Assembly (NCBI RefSeq): GCF_002001015.1
Contig: NZ_MUNO01000012.1
Span: forward strand, 124,001 to 188,000
From: Polaromonas sp. A23
GTDB lineage: Bacteria; Pseudomonadota; Gammaproteobacteria; Burkholderiales; Burkholderiaceae_C
Length of the DNA: 64,000 nt
Reading direction: 5' to 3'
In this document: piece by piece, positions 25,661 through 34,926 of the stretch
How positions within the stretch are numbered: position 1 is the first letter of the stretch
How the letters are laid out: the number at the start of each line of letters is the position of its first letter
Position numbers and translations under genes: made by a program
Notes under the pieces: generated by a model
Told to the model about the DNA's origin: nothing
Database searches by the model: none
The model's input: the letters and a program-made list of their open reading frames with translations, nothing else

Positions 25661-26509
25661 ATGAAACTCGTTCGTTATGGCAACCCGGGCAAGGAAAAGC
25701 CCGGCCTCATTGATGCGGATGGCAAGCTGCGCGACCTCAGCGGCGTGGTCACCGACATCGGCCCCGACCAGCTCGGCGATGCTGCGCTGGCCAAGCTGCG
25801 CAGGCTGAAAACCGCCACCCTGCCGCTGGTCAAGGGTAAGCCGCGTTTCGGCAGCCCGCTGACCGGCGTGGGCAAGTTCATCGCCATCGGCCTGAACTAC
25901 GCCGACCATGCGGCCGAGTCGGGGCTGCCTATTCCTCCCGAGCCGGTGGTGTTCATGAAGGCCACCAGTTGCATTCAGGGTCCCAACGACCCGGTCATGC
26001 TGCCCAAGGGCTCGGTTAAAAGCGACTGGGAAGTTGAACTCGGCGTGGTGATCGGCACCCGTGCACGTTATGTGTCGCAAAAGGATGCGCTGAGTTTTGT
26101 CGCTGGCTACTGCACCATCAACGACGTCAGCGAACGTGAATTCCAGATCGAGCGCGGCGGCACCTGGGACAAGGGCAAGGGTTGCGACACGTTCGGTCCG
26201 CTCGGTCCCTGGCTGGTGACACGCGACGACGTGCCCAATCCGCAAAAGCTCGCCATGTGGCTTGACCTGAACGGGAAGCGCATGCAGACCGGCAGCACGA
26301 AGACCATGATTTTCAGCGTCGCTAAAATCGTCAGCTACGTGAGCCAGTTCATGACCCTGCTGCCGGGTGATGTGATCACCACCGGCACGCCGCCCGGTGT
26401 TGGCCTGGGCATGAAGCCGCCGCTGTATCTGAAAAAAGGCGACGTGATGACTCTGGGCATTGAAGGCCTGGGCGAGCAGCGCCAGGTGGTGGTGCCTTTC
26501 AAGCTGTAA
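25661..26509 (+). CDS. Fumarylacetoacetate hydrolase family protein (2,4-diketo-3-deoxy sugar acid hydrolase-like)
   Basis: 282 residues. IAIGLNYADHAAESG, the metal ligands E124-V-E126 in DWEVELGVVIG, GYCTINDVSERE, DTFGPLGPW and GDVITTGTPPGVGLG define the FAH fold. The spacing and the KLVRYGNPGKEKPGLIDADG start resemble 2,4-didehydro-3-deoxy-L-rhamnonate/fuconate hydrolases and ureidoglycolate lyase-like proteins. With the upstream SDR this would split a 2,4-diketo-3-deoxy acid to pyruvate and a 2-hydroxyacid. Annotation as ureidoglycolate lyase is less likely because no purine genes are nearby. Confidence 0.83.
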   Translation: MKLVRYGNPGKEKPGLIDADGKLRDLSGVVTDIGPDQLGDAALAKLRRLKTATLPLVKGKPRFGSPLTGVGKFIAIGLNYADHAAESGLPIPPEPVVFMKATSCIQGPNDPVMLPKGSVKSDWEVELGVVIGTRARYVSQKDALSFVAGYCTINDVSEREFQIERGGTWDKGKGCDTFGPLGPWLVTRDDVPNPQKLAMWLDLNGKRMQTGSTKTMIFSVAKIVSYVSQFMTLLPGDVITTGTPPGVGLGMKPPLYLKKGDVMTLGIEGLGEQRQVVVPFKL

Positions 26510-26630
26510 GCTGTCTGTGTTGGTCTTTGGTTCGATAAACCCCAATTCGAGGGTTTACCCGAGGCTGGCTTAGAAAAACTTCTCTAGAAATCCCCATCTT
26601 CAGCGTGGGGGTGTGGAAATGCTGCAAAAT

Positions 26631-26644
26631 AGAACGGTCGTTCT
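26631..26644. promoter_or_regulatory. TetR-type operator AGAACGGTCGTTCT
   Basis: Perfect inverted repeat (AGAACG GT CGTTCT) 18 bp before the ATG of the TetR gene, flanked by A-rich and T-rich tracts. Position and form suit autorepression by that regulator. Confidence 0.6.
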
Positions 26645-26662
26645 TTTTTTATATGGCTTTCC

Positions 26663-27418
26663 ATGTCTGTTACTGAGCTTCCTGTCAAAGCCCCCCGCCC
26701 CGGACCGCGCGAAAGCGGTCGCGCGGCGCATGCCGGCATGCAAAAGGGCCAGCAGACCAAAGCCGCCATTGTGGACGCTGCGCTGGGGTTGGCCACCCAG
26801 ATCGGTCTTGAGGGCCTGAGCATAGGCGCCCTGGCCGAAGTCATGCGCATGAGCAAGTCGGGGGTGTTTGCCCACTTCGGCTCGCGGGAAGAACTCCAGA
26901 TTTCCGTTATCCGCGAATACTTTTCCCGCTTCGAGGAAGAAGTTTTCTACCCCGCACTCAAAGAACCCAAAGGCCTGCCGCGTGTGCAGGCGCTTTTTGG
27001 CAACTGGATGAAACGGGTTGCCATCGAGCTTCAGTCAGGCTGTATTTTTATCAGTGGTGCGGTCGAGTTCGACGACCGGCCCGGCCCGGTGCGCGATGCG
27101 CTGGCCACCTCGGTGCAGACCTGGCTGGCGGCCATGTACCGTGCAGTAGTTTTGGCCAAAGAGGTCGGCCATCTGCGCGCCGATGCCGACGAGCGCCAGA
27201 TCGCCTTTGAAATTCATGGGCTCATTCTTGCGTTGCATTACGAGGCCCGTTTTCTCAAGACGCCGGGTTCCATCGAACGCACCCTGCAGGCTTTCCAGAG
27301 CATCCTGGCGCGTTACGGCGCCGGCGGAGCCGTCCCGGCCGCCCAGCCCATCACTTCTGCTTCTTTAAAGAGTATCACCGCCAAACCGTCGGCGGGTTCT
27401 TCCTCGTCTTCCACTTAA
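26663..27418 (+). CDS. TetR/AcrR-family regulator of the beta-oxidation genes
   Basis: 251 residues. The helix-turn-helix is TKAAIVDAALGLATQIG through SIGALAEVMRMSKSGVFAHFGSREELQ (about 34-75). The C-terminal ligand domain has the C-I-F-I-S-G segment typical of a TetR subgroup next to acyl-CoA genes. It ends in a low-complexity serine-rich tail (SAGSSSSST). It is the first gene of the fatty-acid locus, 23 bp before fadE, with a palindromic operator just upstream. It probably senses an acyl-CoA. Confidence 0.86.
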   Translation: MSVTELPVKAPRPGPRESGRAAHAGMQKGQQTKAAIVDAALGLATQIGLEGLSIGALAEVMRMSKSGVFAHFGSREELQISVIREYFSRFEEEVFYPALKEPKGLPRVQALFGNWMKRVAIELQSGCIFISGAVEFDDRPGPVRDALATSVQTWLAAMYRAVVLAKEVGHLRADADERQIAFEIHGLILALHYEARFLKTPGSIERTLQAFQSILARYGAGGAVPAAQPITSASLKSITAKPSAGSSSSST

Positions 27419-27441
27419 TCCCTTTCATCAAAGGACTTTCC

Positions 27442-29238
27442 ATGCCTCAATACAACCCGCCACTGCGCGACATGCAATTCGTCATGCACGAGGTGCTCAA
27501 GGTCACCGATGAGTTCAAGGCTTTGCCTAAACACGCCGAAGTGGATGCTGACACCATCAATGCCGTGCTTGAAGAAGCGGGCAAGTTTGCGGCCGAAGTC
27601 ACCTTTCCGCTGAACATCAGCGGCGACGAGGAAGGCTGCAAGCTCGACAAGACCACACACGAAGTGACACCGCCCAAGGGTTTCAAGGAAGCCTATGCCA
27701 AGTACATCGAAGGCGGCTGGGCAGCGTTGTCCTGTGACCCTGAATACGGTGGCCAGGGCCTGCCTTTTGTGGTGAACCAGTGCGTTTACGAAATGCTGAA
27801 TTCTGCCAACCAGGCCTGGACCATGTATCCGGGCCTGTCGCACGGCGCCTACGAAGCCCTGCACGCCCACGGTACTGAAGAACAGAAGAAGCTCTATCTG
27901 CCTAAACTCACCAGCGGCGAATGGACCGGCACCATGTGCCTGACAGAGCCGCACTGCGGCACGGACCTCGGCCTGCTGCGCACCAAGGCCGAACCGCAGC
28001 CTGATGGCAGCTACAAGCTCACCGGCAACAAGATTTTCATCAGCGCCGGCGAACACGACATGACGGAAAACATCGTGCACCTGGTACTGGCCCGCCTGCC
28101 CGATGCGCCGCAAGGCAGCAAAGGCATCAGCCTGTTTGCCGTGCCCAAATTCAATATCGGCAAGGACGGCAGCATCGGTTCGCGCAACGGCATTTATTGC
28201 GGTGGCCTGGAGCACAAGATGGGCATTCACGGCAACGCAACCTGCCAGATGGTGCTTGAAGACGCCGTTGGCACCATGGTGGGCGCGCCCAACAAGGGTT
28301 TGGCCGCCATGTTCGTGATGATGAACGCCGCCCGCCTGGGCGTCGGCAACCAGTCGCTCGGCCTGACCGAGGTGGCTTACCAGAACGCGTTGGCCTACGC
28401 CAAGGACCGCATCCAGATGCGCTCGCTCTCCGGCGTCAAGGCCAAGGACAAGCCGGCCGACCCGATCATCGTGCACCCCGACGTGCGCAAGATGCTGCTG
28501 ACCGCCAAAGCGTATGCCGAAGGCGGCCGCGCGCTGGCGATCTACTGCACCATGCTGCTCGACAAAGAGTTGAACCATCCTGACGAGAAAGTCCGCAAGG
28601 ATTCCGCTGAAGTGGTGGCGCTGCTGACGCCTATCGTCAAGGCTTTCCTGACCGACAACGGCCACATCGCCACCAACGCCTGCATGCAGGTGTTCGGCGG
28701 CCATGGCTTCATCAAGGAATGGGGCATGGAGCAGTTTGTGCGCGACAACCGCATCAACATGATCTACGAAGGTACCAATACCATCCAGTCGCTGGACCTG
28801 CTGGGCCGCAAGATTCTCGGCAACAACGGCGCCACACTGAAGAAATTCGGCAAGCTCATCGGCGCGCTGGTGGCCGAGGAAGGCGTCAACGAGAAGATGG
28901 CCGAGTTCATCAACCCCCTGGCCTACCTGGCCGACCAGATGACCAAGTTCACCACCGAGCTGGGCTTCAAGGGCTTCCAGAATCCCGACGAGGTGGGCGC
29001 CGCCGCCGTGGACTACCTGCGTGTAGCCGGTCACCTGGTGTTCGGCTATTTCTGGGCCCGCATGGCGCAGGTGGCACTGCGCGAAGTGGCGGCCGGCAAT
29101 ACCGATCCTTTCTACCAGGCCAAGCTGCAGACAGCGCGCTTTTACTTTGCCAAGCTGTTCCCTGAGACCGCTACGCTGATGCGTACCGCGCGCAGCGGCA
29201 GCAAGGTGTTGATGGACACCGATGCAGCGCTGGCTTGA
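27442..29238 (+). CDS. Acyl-CoA dehydrogenase, long FadE5/DmdC-like class
   Basis: 598 residues, longer than the 380-residue class, with an extra C-terminal domain. CLTEPHCGTDLGLLRTKAEP is the FAD/substrate loop, and the probable catalytic base is E443 in NMIYEGTNTIQSLD. The protein performs the first alpha,beta-desaturation of beta-oxidation, using FAD and passing electrons to ETF. Related proteins act on medium- to long-chain acyl-CoA or on 3-methylmercaptopropionyl-CoA; chain length cannot be decided here. It directly follows the TetR gene and leads the beta-oxidation set. Confidence 0.9.
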   Translation: MPQYNPPLRDMQFVMHEVLKVTDEFKALPKHAEVDADTINAVLEEAGKFAAEVTFPLNISGDEEGCKLDKTTHEVTPPKGFKEAYAKYIEGGWAALSCDPEYGGQGLPFVVNQCVYEMLNSANQAWTMYPGLSHGAYEALHAHGTEEQKKLYLPKLTSGEWTGTMCLTEPHCGTDLGLLRTKAEPQPDGSYKLTGNKIFISAGEHDMTENIVHLVLARLPDAPQGSKGISLFAVPKFNIGKDGSIGSRNGIYCGGLEHKMGIHGNATCQMVLEDAVGTMVGAPNKGLAAMFVMMNAARLGVGNQSLGLTEVAYQNALAYAKDRIQMRSLSGVKAKDKPADPIIVHPDVRKMLLTAKAYAEGGRALAIYCTMLLDKELNHPDEKVRKDSAEVVALLTPIVKAFLTDNGHIATNACMQVFGGHGFIKEWGMEQFVRDNRINMIYEGTNTIQSLDLLGRKILGNNGATLKKFGKLIGALVAEEGVNEKMAEFINPLAYLADQMTKFTTELGFKGFQNPDEVGAAAVDYLRVAGHLVFGYFWARMAQVALREVAAGNTDPFYQAKLQTARFYFAKLFPETATLMRTARSGSKVLMDTDAALA

Positions 29239-29282
29239 GCCCGCTATCGCGTTTATACACATCTTTTAGCCCAGGAGCCCAT

Positions 29283-29717
29283 ATGTACAAAGCGCAACTA
29301 GCTATCATTTTGGGAGTGCTGTCTTTTCCCGCGCTGGCGCAGATGACGCCTGTCGGGTTGTGGCGCAATCTGGACGACAAAACCGGCGAAGCGAAAGCCG
29401 AGATCCGGATCGTCGAAAGTGCGGGTGCCCTCAGCGGGAAGATCGACAAACGCTTGGGCAAGGACATCAAGCCCGACGACGTCTGCGACGATTGCAGCGA
29501 TGACCGCAAGGACAAACCTATCCTGGGCCTGGAAATCATTCGAGGTGCAAAGAAAACCGAAGGCAAGGAAGTCTGGGAGGGCGGCAAGATCCTCGACCCG
29601 GAAAATGGCCGCAACTACACGCTGCGCATGACACCCATTGAGGGGGGTAAAAAGCTTGAAGTCAGGGGTTCGTTCGGCCCTTTCGGTCGTACCCAAACCT
29701 GGGTGCGCGTGCAATGA
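29283..29717 (+). CDS. DUF2147 family exported protein
   Basis: 144 residues with a signal peptide (1-20, MYKAQLAIILGVLSFPALAQ). The mature part, starting MTPVGLWRNLDDKTGEAKAEIRI and ending GRTQTWVRV, is the DUF2147 pattern: G-x-W and an F/W-R-V end in a small beta-barrel. CDDCSDD contains two cysteines. The function of the family is unknown. The start ATG 29283 has AGGAG upstream. It lies between fadE and a hydrolase gene, so it is probably cotranscribed with beta-oxidation genes. A family A fragment overlaps the leader. Confidence 0.82.
   Translation: MYKAQLAIILGVLSFPALAQMTPVGLWRNLDDKTGEAKAEIRIVESAGALSGKIDKRLGKDIKPDDVCDDCSDDRKDKPILGLEIIRGAKKTEGKEVWEGGKILDPENGRNYTLRMTPIEGGKKLEVRGSFGPFGRTQTWVRVQ
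29292..29313 (+). repeat. Family A repeat fragment A4, in the DUF2147 leader
   Basis: GCGCAACTAGCTATCATTTT is the reverse-complement half of a family A element (compare AGCTA and TGCGC words in other copies). Only this half is recognisable, so the assignment is weaker than for A1, A5 and A6. Confidence 0.4.
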
Positions 29718-29741
29718 GCGGCGCCAAAGCAGGAGTCAACC

Positions 29742-30614
29742 ATGGGTGAAGCCATCTCGAGGACCTTGCGCATTGGGCAGGGGAGCGGCCCGGCCGCCGG
29801 GCGCTGGTATGGGCACCACTTGCTCAAGAAGCCGTTTTTCGGCCGCTTCATGAAGACCTGGCGCTGGCCGGTGGACGTGCCGCAGGAAGGCTGGGAGCGC
29901 ACGCAAATCACCAGCCGCAGTGCCAGTCGGCTTGAAGCCATCGTGGCCCGCACAGCCGCCGCTCCGCGTGGCGTGGTGGTGTGTGCCCACCCCATGGGCC
30001 TGGCCTGCAAGGGCTTCTGGCTGCGCCATGGGCATGCGCAAAAGCTGCTGGACGCGGGCTTTCACGTGGTGGCTTTTGACTTCAACGGTTTCGGCGAAAG
30101 CCCCTCCACCAATTTTGATTTTCCGGGGGACGTGTTGTCCGTGGGCCTATGGGCTCGCAGCAACTTCCCGGGTCTGCCGGTGCATGCGCTGACAGCGTCT
30201 TTCGGCGCGATCAACACGCTGAGCGCCATCAGCGAAGCAGATTTTCCGTTTGACAAAGTCGTCGCAGAAGGCTGCCCGCCCACGCTTCCCGACTTCTGGA
30301 AAGCCTATCCCTTTGCCCATGCGGTACTCATGATGGGGCGGCGCGTGAACCCGGAAAGCGAACTTCATCTGCGGCCGGTTCATCATCTTGCGCGGATGCA
30401 GCCGGTTGACTTGCTGCTGATCCACAGCCAGGCCGATCGCTGGACACCGGTGCACTTCGGCGATGCCCTGCAGCAGGCCGCTTCCAGGCCCGAGCGCATC
30501 CAGCGCCTGGTGCTGGAGCATGCCGACCACACCCACGGCATGCGCGACGAGCCAGAGCGCTACTGGAACGCCGTCATTCAATTTTTCAATCCAACCCCCA
30601 CAACCGGGTCTTAA
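29742..30614 (+). CDS. Alpha/beta hydrolase
   Basis: 290 residues. The core is VVVCAHPMGLACKGFW, DFNGFGESP (oxyanion and strand 4 region), then HALTASFGAINTL, where the nucleophile elbow is T-A-S-F-G instead of G-x-S-x-G. A late aspartate (HSQADRWTP) and histidine (EHADHTHG) complete a plausible triad. It could be a thioesterase or carboxylesterase; the substrate is unknown. AGGAG precedes the ATG, and it is 2 bp before the FadB-like gene, so it belongs to the same operon. Confidence 0.8.
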   Translation: MGEAISRTLRIGQGSGPAAGRWYGHHLLKKPFFGRFMKTWRWPVDVPQEGWERTQITSRSASRLEAIVARTAAAPRGVVVCAHPMGLACKGFWLRHGHAQKLLDAGFHVVAFDFNGFGESPSTNFDFPGDVLSVGLWARSNFPGLPVHALTASFGAINTLSAISEADFPFDKVVAEGCPPTLPDFWKAYPFAHAVLMMGRRVNPESELHLRPVHHLARMQPVDLLLIHSQADRWTPVHFGDALQQAASRPERIQRLVLEHADHTHGMRDEPERYWNAVIQFFNPTPTTGS

Positions 30615-30616
30615 CC

Positions 30617-33031
30617 ATGTCACGTTTTCAAGTCAAAAAAGTAGCGGTGCTCGGCGCCGGCGTGATGGGCGCGCAAATCGCCGCCCATCTGGTCAACCTC
30701 AAGGTGCCTGTGGTGTTGTTCGACCTGCCTGCCAAGGAAGGCCCGAAGAACGGCATCGTTACCAAAGCCATTGAAGGCCTCAAGAAACTCAAGCCAGCAC
30801 CGCTGGGCGTGCCGGAAGACGCGGCACTGATTCAGCAGGCCAACTACGAAGAACACATGGATGTTCTGAAAGAGTGCGACCTGATTATCGAGGCCATCGC
30901 CGAGCGCATGGACTGGAAGACCGACCTGTACCACAAGATCGCACCTTTCATTGGTGAAGGCGCCATCGTGGCCAGCAACACCTCGGGCCTGTCGATCACC
31001 AAATTGAGCGAAGCGTTGCCCGAGTCCATCAAGCCACGCTTTTGCGGCATTCACTTCTTCAATCCGCCGCGCTACATGACGCTGGTCGAGCTGATCAACA
31101 CCCCCACGACCGAGCCCAAGGTGCTGGACGACCTGGAAGCTTTTGTGACCAGTGGCTTGGGCAAGGGCGTGATTCGCGCCCATGACACGCCCAACTTCAT
31201 TGCCAACCGCGTCGGCATTGCCGGCATGCTGGCCACCATCAAGGAAGCCGAGAACTTTGGCCTGAGCTACGACGTGGTCGATGACCTGACCGGCAAGAAG
31301 CTGGGCCGTGCCAGCTCCGGCACTTTCCGCACCGCCGACGTGGTGGGCCTGGACACCATGGCCCACGTGATCAAGACCCTGCAGGACAACCTGGGCCCCG
31401 GCAAGGTAGAAGATCCGTTCTCAGACATGTACGGCACGCCCCCGGTGTTGGCCAAACTGCTCGAATCCAAAAGCCTGGGACAGAAAACCGGCGCGGGCTT
31501 TTACAAGAAGGTCGGCCGCGACATCATGCGCCTGGACCCGGAAAGCATGGAGTACGTCGCCGGTGGCGCCAAGGCCAATGAGGTGGTCGGCCGTATGCTC
31601 AAGAAGCCAGCCGGTGAGCGCTTGAAGCTGCTGCGCGAAGCCGAAGGTGCCGAGCCGCGTTTCCTCTGGGCCATCCTGCGTGACCAGTTCCATTACGCCG
31701 CCGTGCATCTGGCCAGCATTGCTGAAACCGCGCGCGACATCGACTTTGCGATGCGCTGGGGTTTCGGCGCCAAGCAGGGCCCGTTCGAGCTCTGGCAGGA
31801 AGCCGGCTGGCTGCAGGTGGCCAACTGGATCAAGGAAGACATCGATGCCGGTCGCACGCTGAGCAAGGCACCCCTGCCTGACTGGGTTTTCAAGGGGTCG
31901 GTGGTCGCCGCCGGCGGTGTGCACACGGCCGAAGGTTCATGGAGCGCTTCCGCCAACAAATTCATTGCGCGCCGCGAGCTGCCTGTCTACGAGCGTCAGT
32001 TTTTCCCGGAGAACGTGCTGGGCTCCAACGCCCCTGCATTCCAGACGGCAGGCACCACGCTGCACGAAGACGACGCGATCCGGCTCTGGACGCTGGACGG
32101 GGAGCAGGGCGACGTCATCATTGCCAGTATCAAGACCAAGATGCACGCCATCAGCCCTGATGTGGCCGAAGGCCTCGCCATGGGTGTGGACCTGGCCGAG
32201 AAAAGCTACAAAGGCATGGTCATCTGGTCGAACGATGAAATGTTCTCCGCAGGTGCCGACCTGCAGGCCATGTTGCCAGCCTTCATGATGGGCGGTGCCA
32301 AGGCCATTGAAGGCGCCGAAGCCGAATTGCAGAACGTGATGCTCAAGCTTCGTTATGCGTCGGTGCCCGTGGTGTCGGCCGTTCGCGGTCTGGCACTGGG
32401 CGGTGGCTGCGAGATGGCGGTGTACTCGGCCAAACGTGTGGTCGCGATGGAAAGTTACATCGGACTGGTCGAAGTCGGCGTGGGCCTGGTGCCCGGCGCC
32501 GGTGGCCTGACCTATATCGCACGCCGCGCTGCCGAGAATGCCGCCACGTCCACCAACAGGGACATCCTGCCTTTCCTGACCGAGGGCTTCACTGCCGCGG
32601 CCATGGCCAAGGTCGGTACCAGCGCGATCGAAAGCCGCAAGATCGGCTACCTGCTCGACAGCGACGTGATCGTGCCCAACAAGGATGAGCTCCTGTACGT
32701 TGCGCTCAATGAAGCACGCGCCCTGTTCAACTCCGGCTACCGTGCGCCGCATAAGCGGCCGTTCCCGGTGGCAGGCCGCAGCGGCCTGGCGACCATCAAG
32801 GGCCAATTGGTGAACATGCGCGATGGTGGCTTCATCAGCGCGCACGATTTCCACATTGCCGGCCTCATCGGCAACGTGGTGTGCGGTGGCGATGTAGATG
32901 CTGGCTCGCTGGTGACAGAAGAGTATTTGATGACGCTGGAGCGCAAAGCTTTTTGTTCATTGCTGGAGCATCCCAAGACGCAGGAGCGGATTATGGGAAT
33001 GATGAGCACGGGCAAACCGGTGCGTAATTGA
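30617..33031 (+). CDS. 3-hydroxyacyl-CoA dehydrogenase / enoyl-CoA hydratase fusion (FadN/FadB-like)
   Basis: 804 residues. The order is dehydrogenase first, as in FadN, not hydratase first as in E. coli FadB. The NAD site is VLGAGVMGAQIAAHL (G13-x-G15-x-x-G18), and HFFNPPRYMTLVELI contains the catalytic histidine. The second half has the hydratase-like MVIWSNDEMFSAGADLQAML and VRGLALGGGCEMAVYSAKR with LVEVGVGLVPGAGG. It performs hydration and NAD-linked oxidation of enoyl-CoA. The thiolase partner is encoded 0.7 kb downstream with a thioesterase gene between. Confidence 0.93.
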   Translation: MSRFQVKKVAVLGAGVMGAQIAAHLVNLKVPVVLFDLPAKEGPKNGIVTKAIEGLKKLKPAPLGVPEDAALIQQANYEEHMDVLKECDLIIEAIAERMDWKTDLYHKIAPFIGEGAIVASNTSGLSITKLSEALPESIKPRFCGIHFFNPPRYMTLVELINTPTTEPKVLDDLEAFVTSGLGKGVIRAHDTPNFIANRVGIAGMLATIKEAENFGLSYDVVDDLTGKKLGRASSGTFRTADVVGLDTMAHVIKTLQDNLGPGKVEDPFSDMYGTPPVLAKLLESKSLGQKTGAGFYKKVGRDIMRLDPESMEYVAGGAKANEVVGRMLKKPAGERLKLLREAEGAEPRFLWAILRDQFHYAAVHLASIAETARDIDFAMRWGFGAKQGPFELWQEAGWLQVANWIKEDIDAGRTLSKAPLPDWVFKGSVVAAGGVHTAEGSWSASANKFIARRELPVYERQFFPENVLGSNAPAFQTAGTTLHEDDAIRLWTLDGEQGDVIIASIKTKMHAISPDVAEGLAMGVDLAEKSYKGMVIWSNDEMFSAGADLQAMLPAFMMGGAKAIEGAEAELQNVMLKLRYASVPVVSAVRGLALGGGCEMAVYSAKRVVAMESYIGLVEVGVGLVPGAGGLTYIARRAAENAATSTNRDILPFLTEGFTAAAMAKVGTSAIESRKIGYLLDSDVIVPNKDELLYVALNEARALFNSGYRAPHKRPFPVAGRSGLATIKGQLVNMRDGGFISAHDFHIAGLIGNVVCGGDVDAGSLVTEEYLMTLERKAFCSLLEHPKTQERIMGMMSTGKPVRN

Positions 33032-33045
33032 TAAAGCTACTGCGG

Positions 33046-33138
33046 AGCCATCATGCGTCGTTGCAGCCCAGAACCAATCCTCACGTACAGAAGTACGTTC
33101 CGGTTGCTTCCGGGCGCCCGCGCCTAGCCTGATGGCTT
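33046..33138. repeat. Family C palindromic repeat, copy C2
   Basis: Outer arms AGCCATCA and TGATGGCT, centre CCTCACGTACAGAAGTACGT with the stem ACGTAC/GTACGT, then CCGGGCGCCCGCGCC. It shares GCGTCGTTGCAGCCC with copy C3 and the centre layout with C1. Confidence 0.65.
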
Positions 33139-33193
33139 CCTCGCTACGCTTTCTCAATCACGCACGTCACTTCGTTCAAACGATCAAATTTCC

Positions 33194-33700
33194 ATGACCA
33201 CTCATTCCCCCAACCGCCTTGAACGTCAGCTGGACCGGCTGTCCGACCTGCCGGCTTTTGCGCGCACCTGGTTTCGCGGGGTTGTGATGCACCGCGCCGT
33301 ACCTTTCACCGGTACCGCAGGGCTGGACTTTCTGCAGATGACGCCGGCCCTTGTGGAGATCGGTATCAGGAACGAGAAGAAGGTGCAGAACCACATTGGT
33401 GGCATTCATGCTTCGGCGATGAACCTGCTCGCGGAAACTGCGACCGGCATGGTGGTGGGCATGAATGTGCGGGATGACTGCACACCGCTCGCCAAGGAAC
33501 TGAAGATGGCGTTCAAGAAACGCGCAACCGGATCGCTCCGGGCCGTGGCCACCTTGAGCGACGAGCAACGCGCCGCCATGCAGGCCAGCGACAAGGGTGA
33601 AGTGACCGTGGCGGTCACTGTGACAGACGAGGCCGGCGTGAACCCGGTCGAATGCGAATTTGTGTGGGCCTGGATTCCGTCCGGCCCGCGAAAAAGTTAA
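33194..33700 (+). CDS. DUF4442 hotdog-fold thioesterase-like protein
   Basis: 168 residues. The segment QNHIGGIHASAMNLLAETATGMVVG is the hotdog helix region of DUF4442/PaaI-like proteins, with KMAFKKRATGSLRAVATLS on the following strands. The probable role is hydrolysis of an acyl-CoA intermediate, helping to free CoA during beta-oxidation; no catalytic assignment is proven for the family. It lies between the FadB-like and thiolase genes, 25 bp before the latter. Confidence 0.78.
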   Translation: MTTHSPNRLERQLDRLSDLPAFARTWFRGVVMHRAVPFTGTAGLDFLQMTPALVEIGIRNEKKVQNHIGGIHASAMNLLAETATGMVVGMNVRDDCTPLAKELKMAFKKRATGSLRAVATLSDEQRAAMQASDKGEVTVAVTVTDEAGVNPVECEFVWAWIPSGPRKS

Positions 33701-33725
33701 GTAAAGAATCAAAGGAACCGACATC

Positions 33726-34925
33726 ATGGCCAAACAAGTCCAGGAAGCCTACATCGTTGCCGCCACGCGCACGCCTATCGGGCGCTCGCACAGGGGTTTT
33801 TTCCGCAATACCCGTCCTGACGATCTGCTGGTGCGTGCCTTGCAGGCCGCATTGGCACAAGTGCCCACGCTGGATCCGAAAACCATCGAGGACATCATCT
33901 GCGGTTGCGCCATTCCGGAAGGCCCGCAAGGCCTGAACATTGCGCGCATTGGCGCGGTGCTGGCCGGCTTGCCGACCAGTGTGGGCGGCATCACGGTCAA
34001 CCGTTTTTGTGCTTCTGGTCTGAGCGCCATCCAGATGGCGGCCGACCGCATCCGTGTCGGCGAGGCCGACGTGATGATTGCCGCCGGCACCGAAAGCATG
34101 AGCATGGTGCCGATGTCAGGCAACTCGCCTTCGCTGTCGCCCGCCATGTTTGCCAATGACGAGAACATCGGCATTGCCTATGGCATGGGCCTGACCGCCG
34201 AAAAAGTGGCGCAGCAGTGGAAGGTGTCGCGCGACGCTCAGGATCAGTTTGCGGTGGAGTCGCACCAGAAGGCCATCAAGGCACAGAAGGACGGCGAGTT
34301 CACGGCCGAGATCACCCCGGTGGAAGTCACCGACCGCTCGCCAGACCTGGAAAGCGGCGAAGTCATCAGCAAGACCCGCACGGTGAGCCTGGACGAAGGC
34401 CCGCGCCCCGATACATCGCTCGAAGGCCTGGCCAAACTCAAGACGGTGTTTGCCGCGCGTGGCTCGGTCACGGCCGGCAACAGCTCGCAAACCTCGGACG
34501 GCGCAGGCGCGCTGATACTGGCCAGCGAAAAAGCGGTAAAGGAACACGGCCTGAAGCCACTCGCACGTTTTGTCAGCTACGCCGCCAAGGGTGTGCCACC
34601 ACACATCATGGGCATCGGCCCGATCGAGGCGATCCCGGCTGCGCTGCGTTACGCCGGCCTGAGGCAGGACGACATCGACTGGTACGAACTCAACGAAGCT
34701 TTTGCCGCGCAGTCGCTGGCAGTCATCAACACGCTGGGCCTGAACGCCGCGAAAGTGAACCCGATGGGCGGTGCGATTGCGCTGGGCCATCCGCTGGGTG
34801 CGACGGGTGCGATCCGCGCGGCGACCGTGATCCATGCGCTGCACAGGCACCAGTTGAAGTACGGGATGGTGACGATGTGTGTGGGGATGGGGCAGGGCGC
34901 CGCCGGCATCTTCGAACGCGTGTGA
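33726..34925 (+). CDS. fadA: Acetyl-CoA C-acyltransferase (thiolase)
   Basis: 399 residues with the full thiolase signature: nucleophile C95 in NRFCASGLSAIQMAADRI, H355 in ALGHPLGATGAIRA and C385 in VTMCVGMGQGAAG. IVAATRTPIGRSHRGFF is the N-terminal family motif. It makes the final cleavage of beta-oxidation and works with the FadB-like fusion. The name fadA follows that role; some annotators would call it a general acetyl-CoA acetyltransferase. Confidence 0.93.
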   Translation: MAKQVQEAYIVAATRTPIGRSHRGFFRNTRPDDLLVRALQAALAQVPTLDPKTIEDIICGCAIPEGPQGLNIARIGAVLAGLPTSVGGITVNRFCASGLSAIQMAADRIRVGEADVMIAAGTESMSMVPMSGNSPSLSPAMFANDENIGIAYGMGLTAEKVAQQWKVSRDAQDQFAVESHQKAIKAQKDGEFTAEITPVEVTDRSPDLESGEVISKTRTVSLDEGPRPDTSLEGLAKLKTVFAARGSVTAGNSSQTSDGAGALILASEKAVKEHGLKPLARFVSYAAKGVPPHIMGIGPIEAIPAALRYAGLRQDDIDWYELNEAFAAQSLAVINTLGLNAAKVNPMGGAIALGHPLGATGAIRAATVIHALHRHQLKYGMVTMCVGMGQGAAGIFERV

Positions 34926-34926
34926 C

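Noticed and set aside
27415..29262. Long - strand frame (615 codons) opposite the FadE-like gene
   Set aside because: Covers the same codons as a well-conserved acyl-CoA dehydrogenase; composition typical of an antisense shadow.
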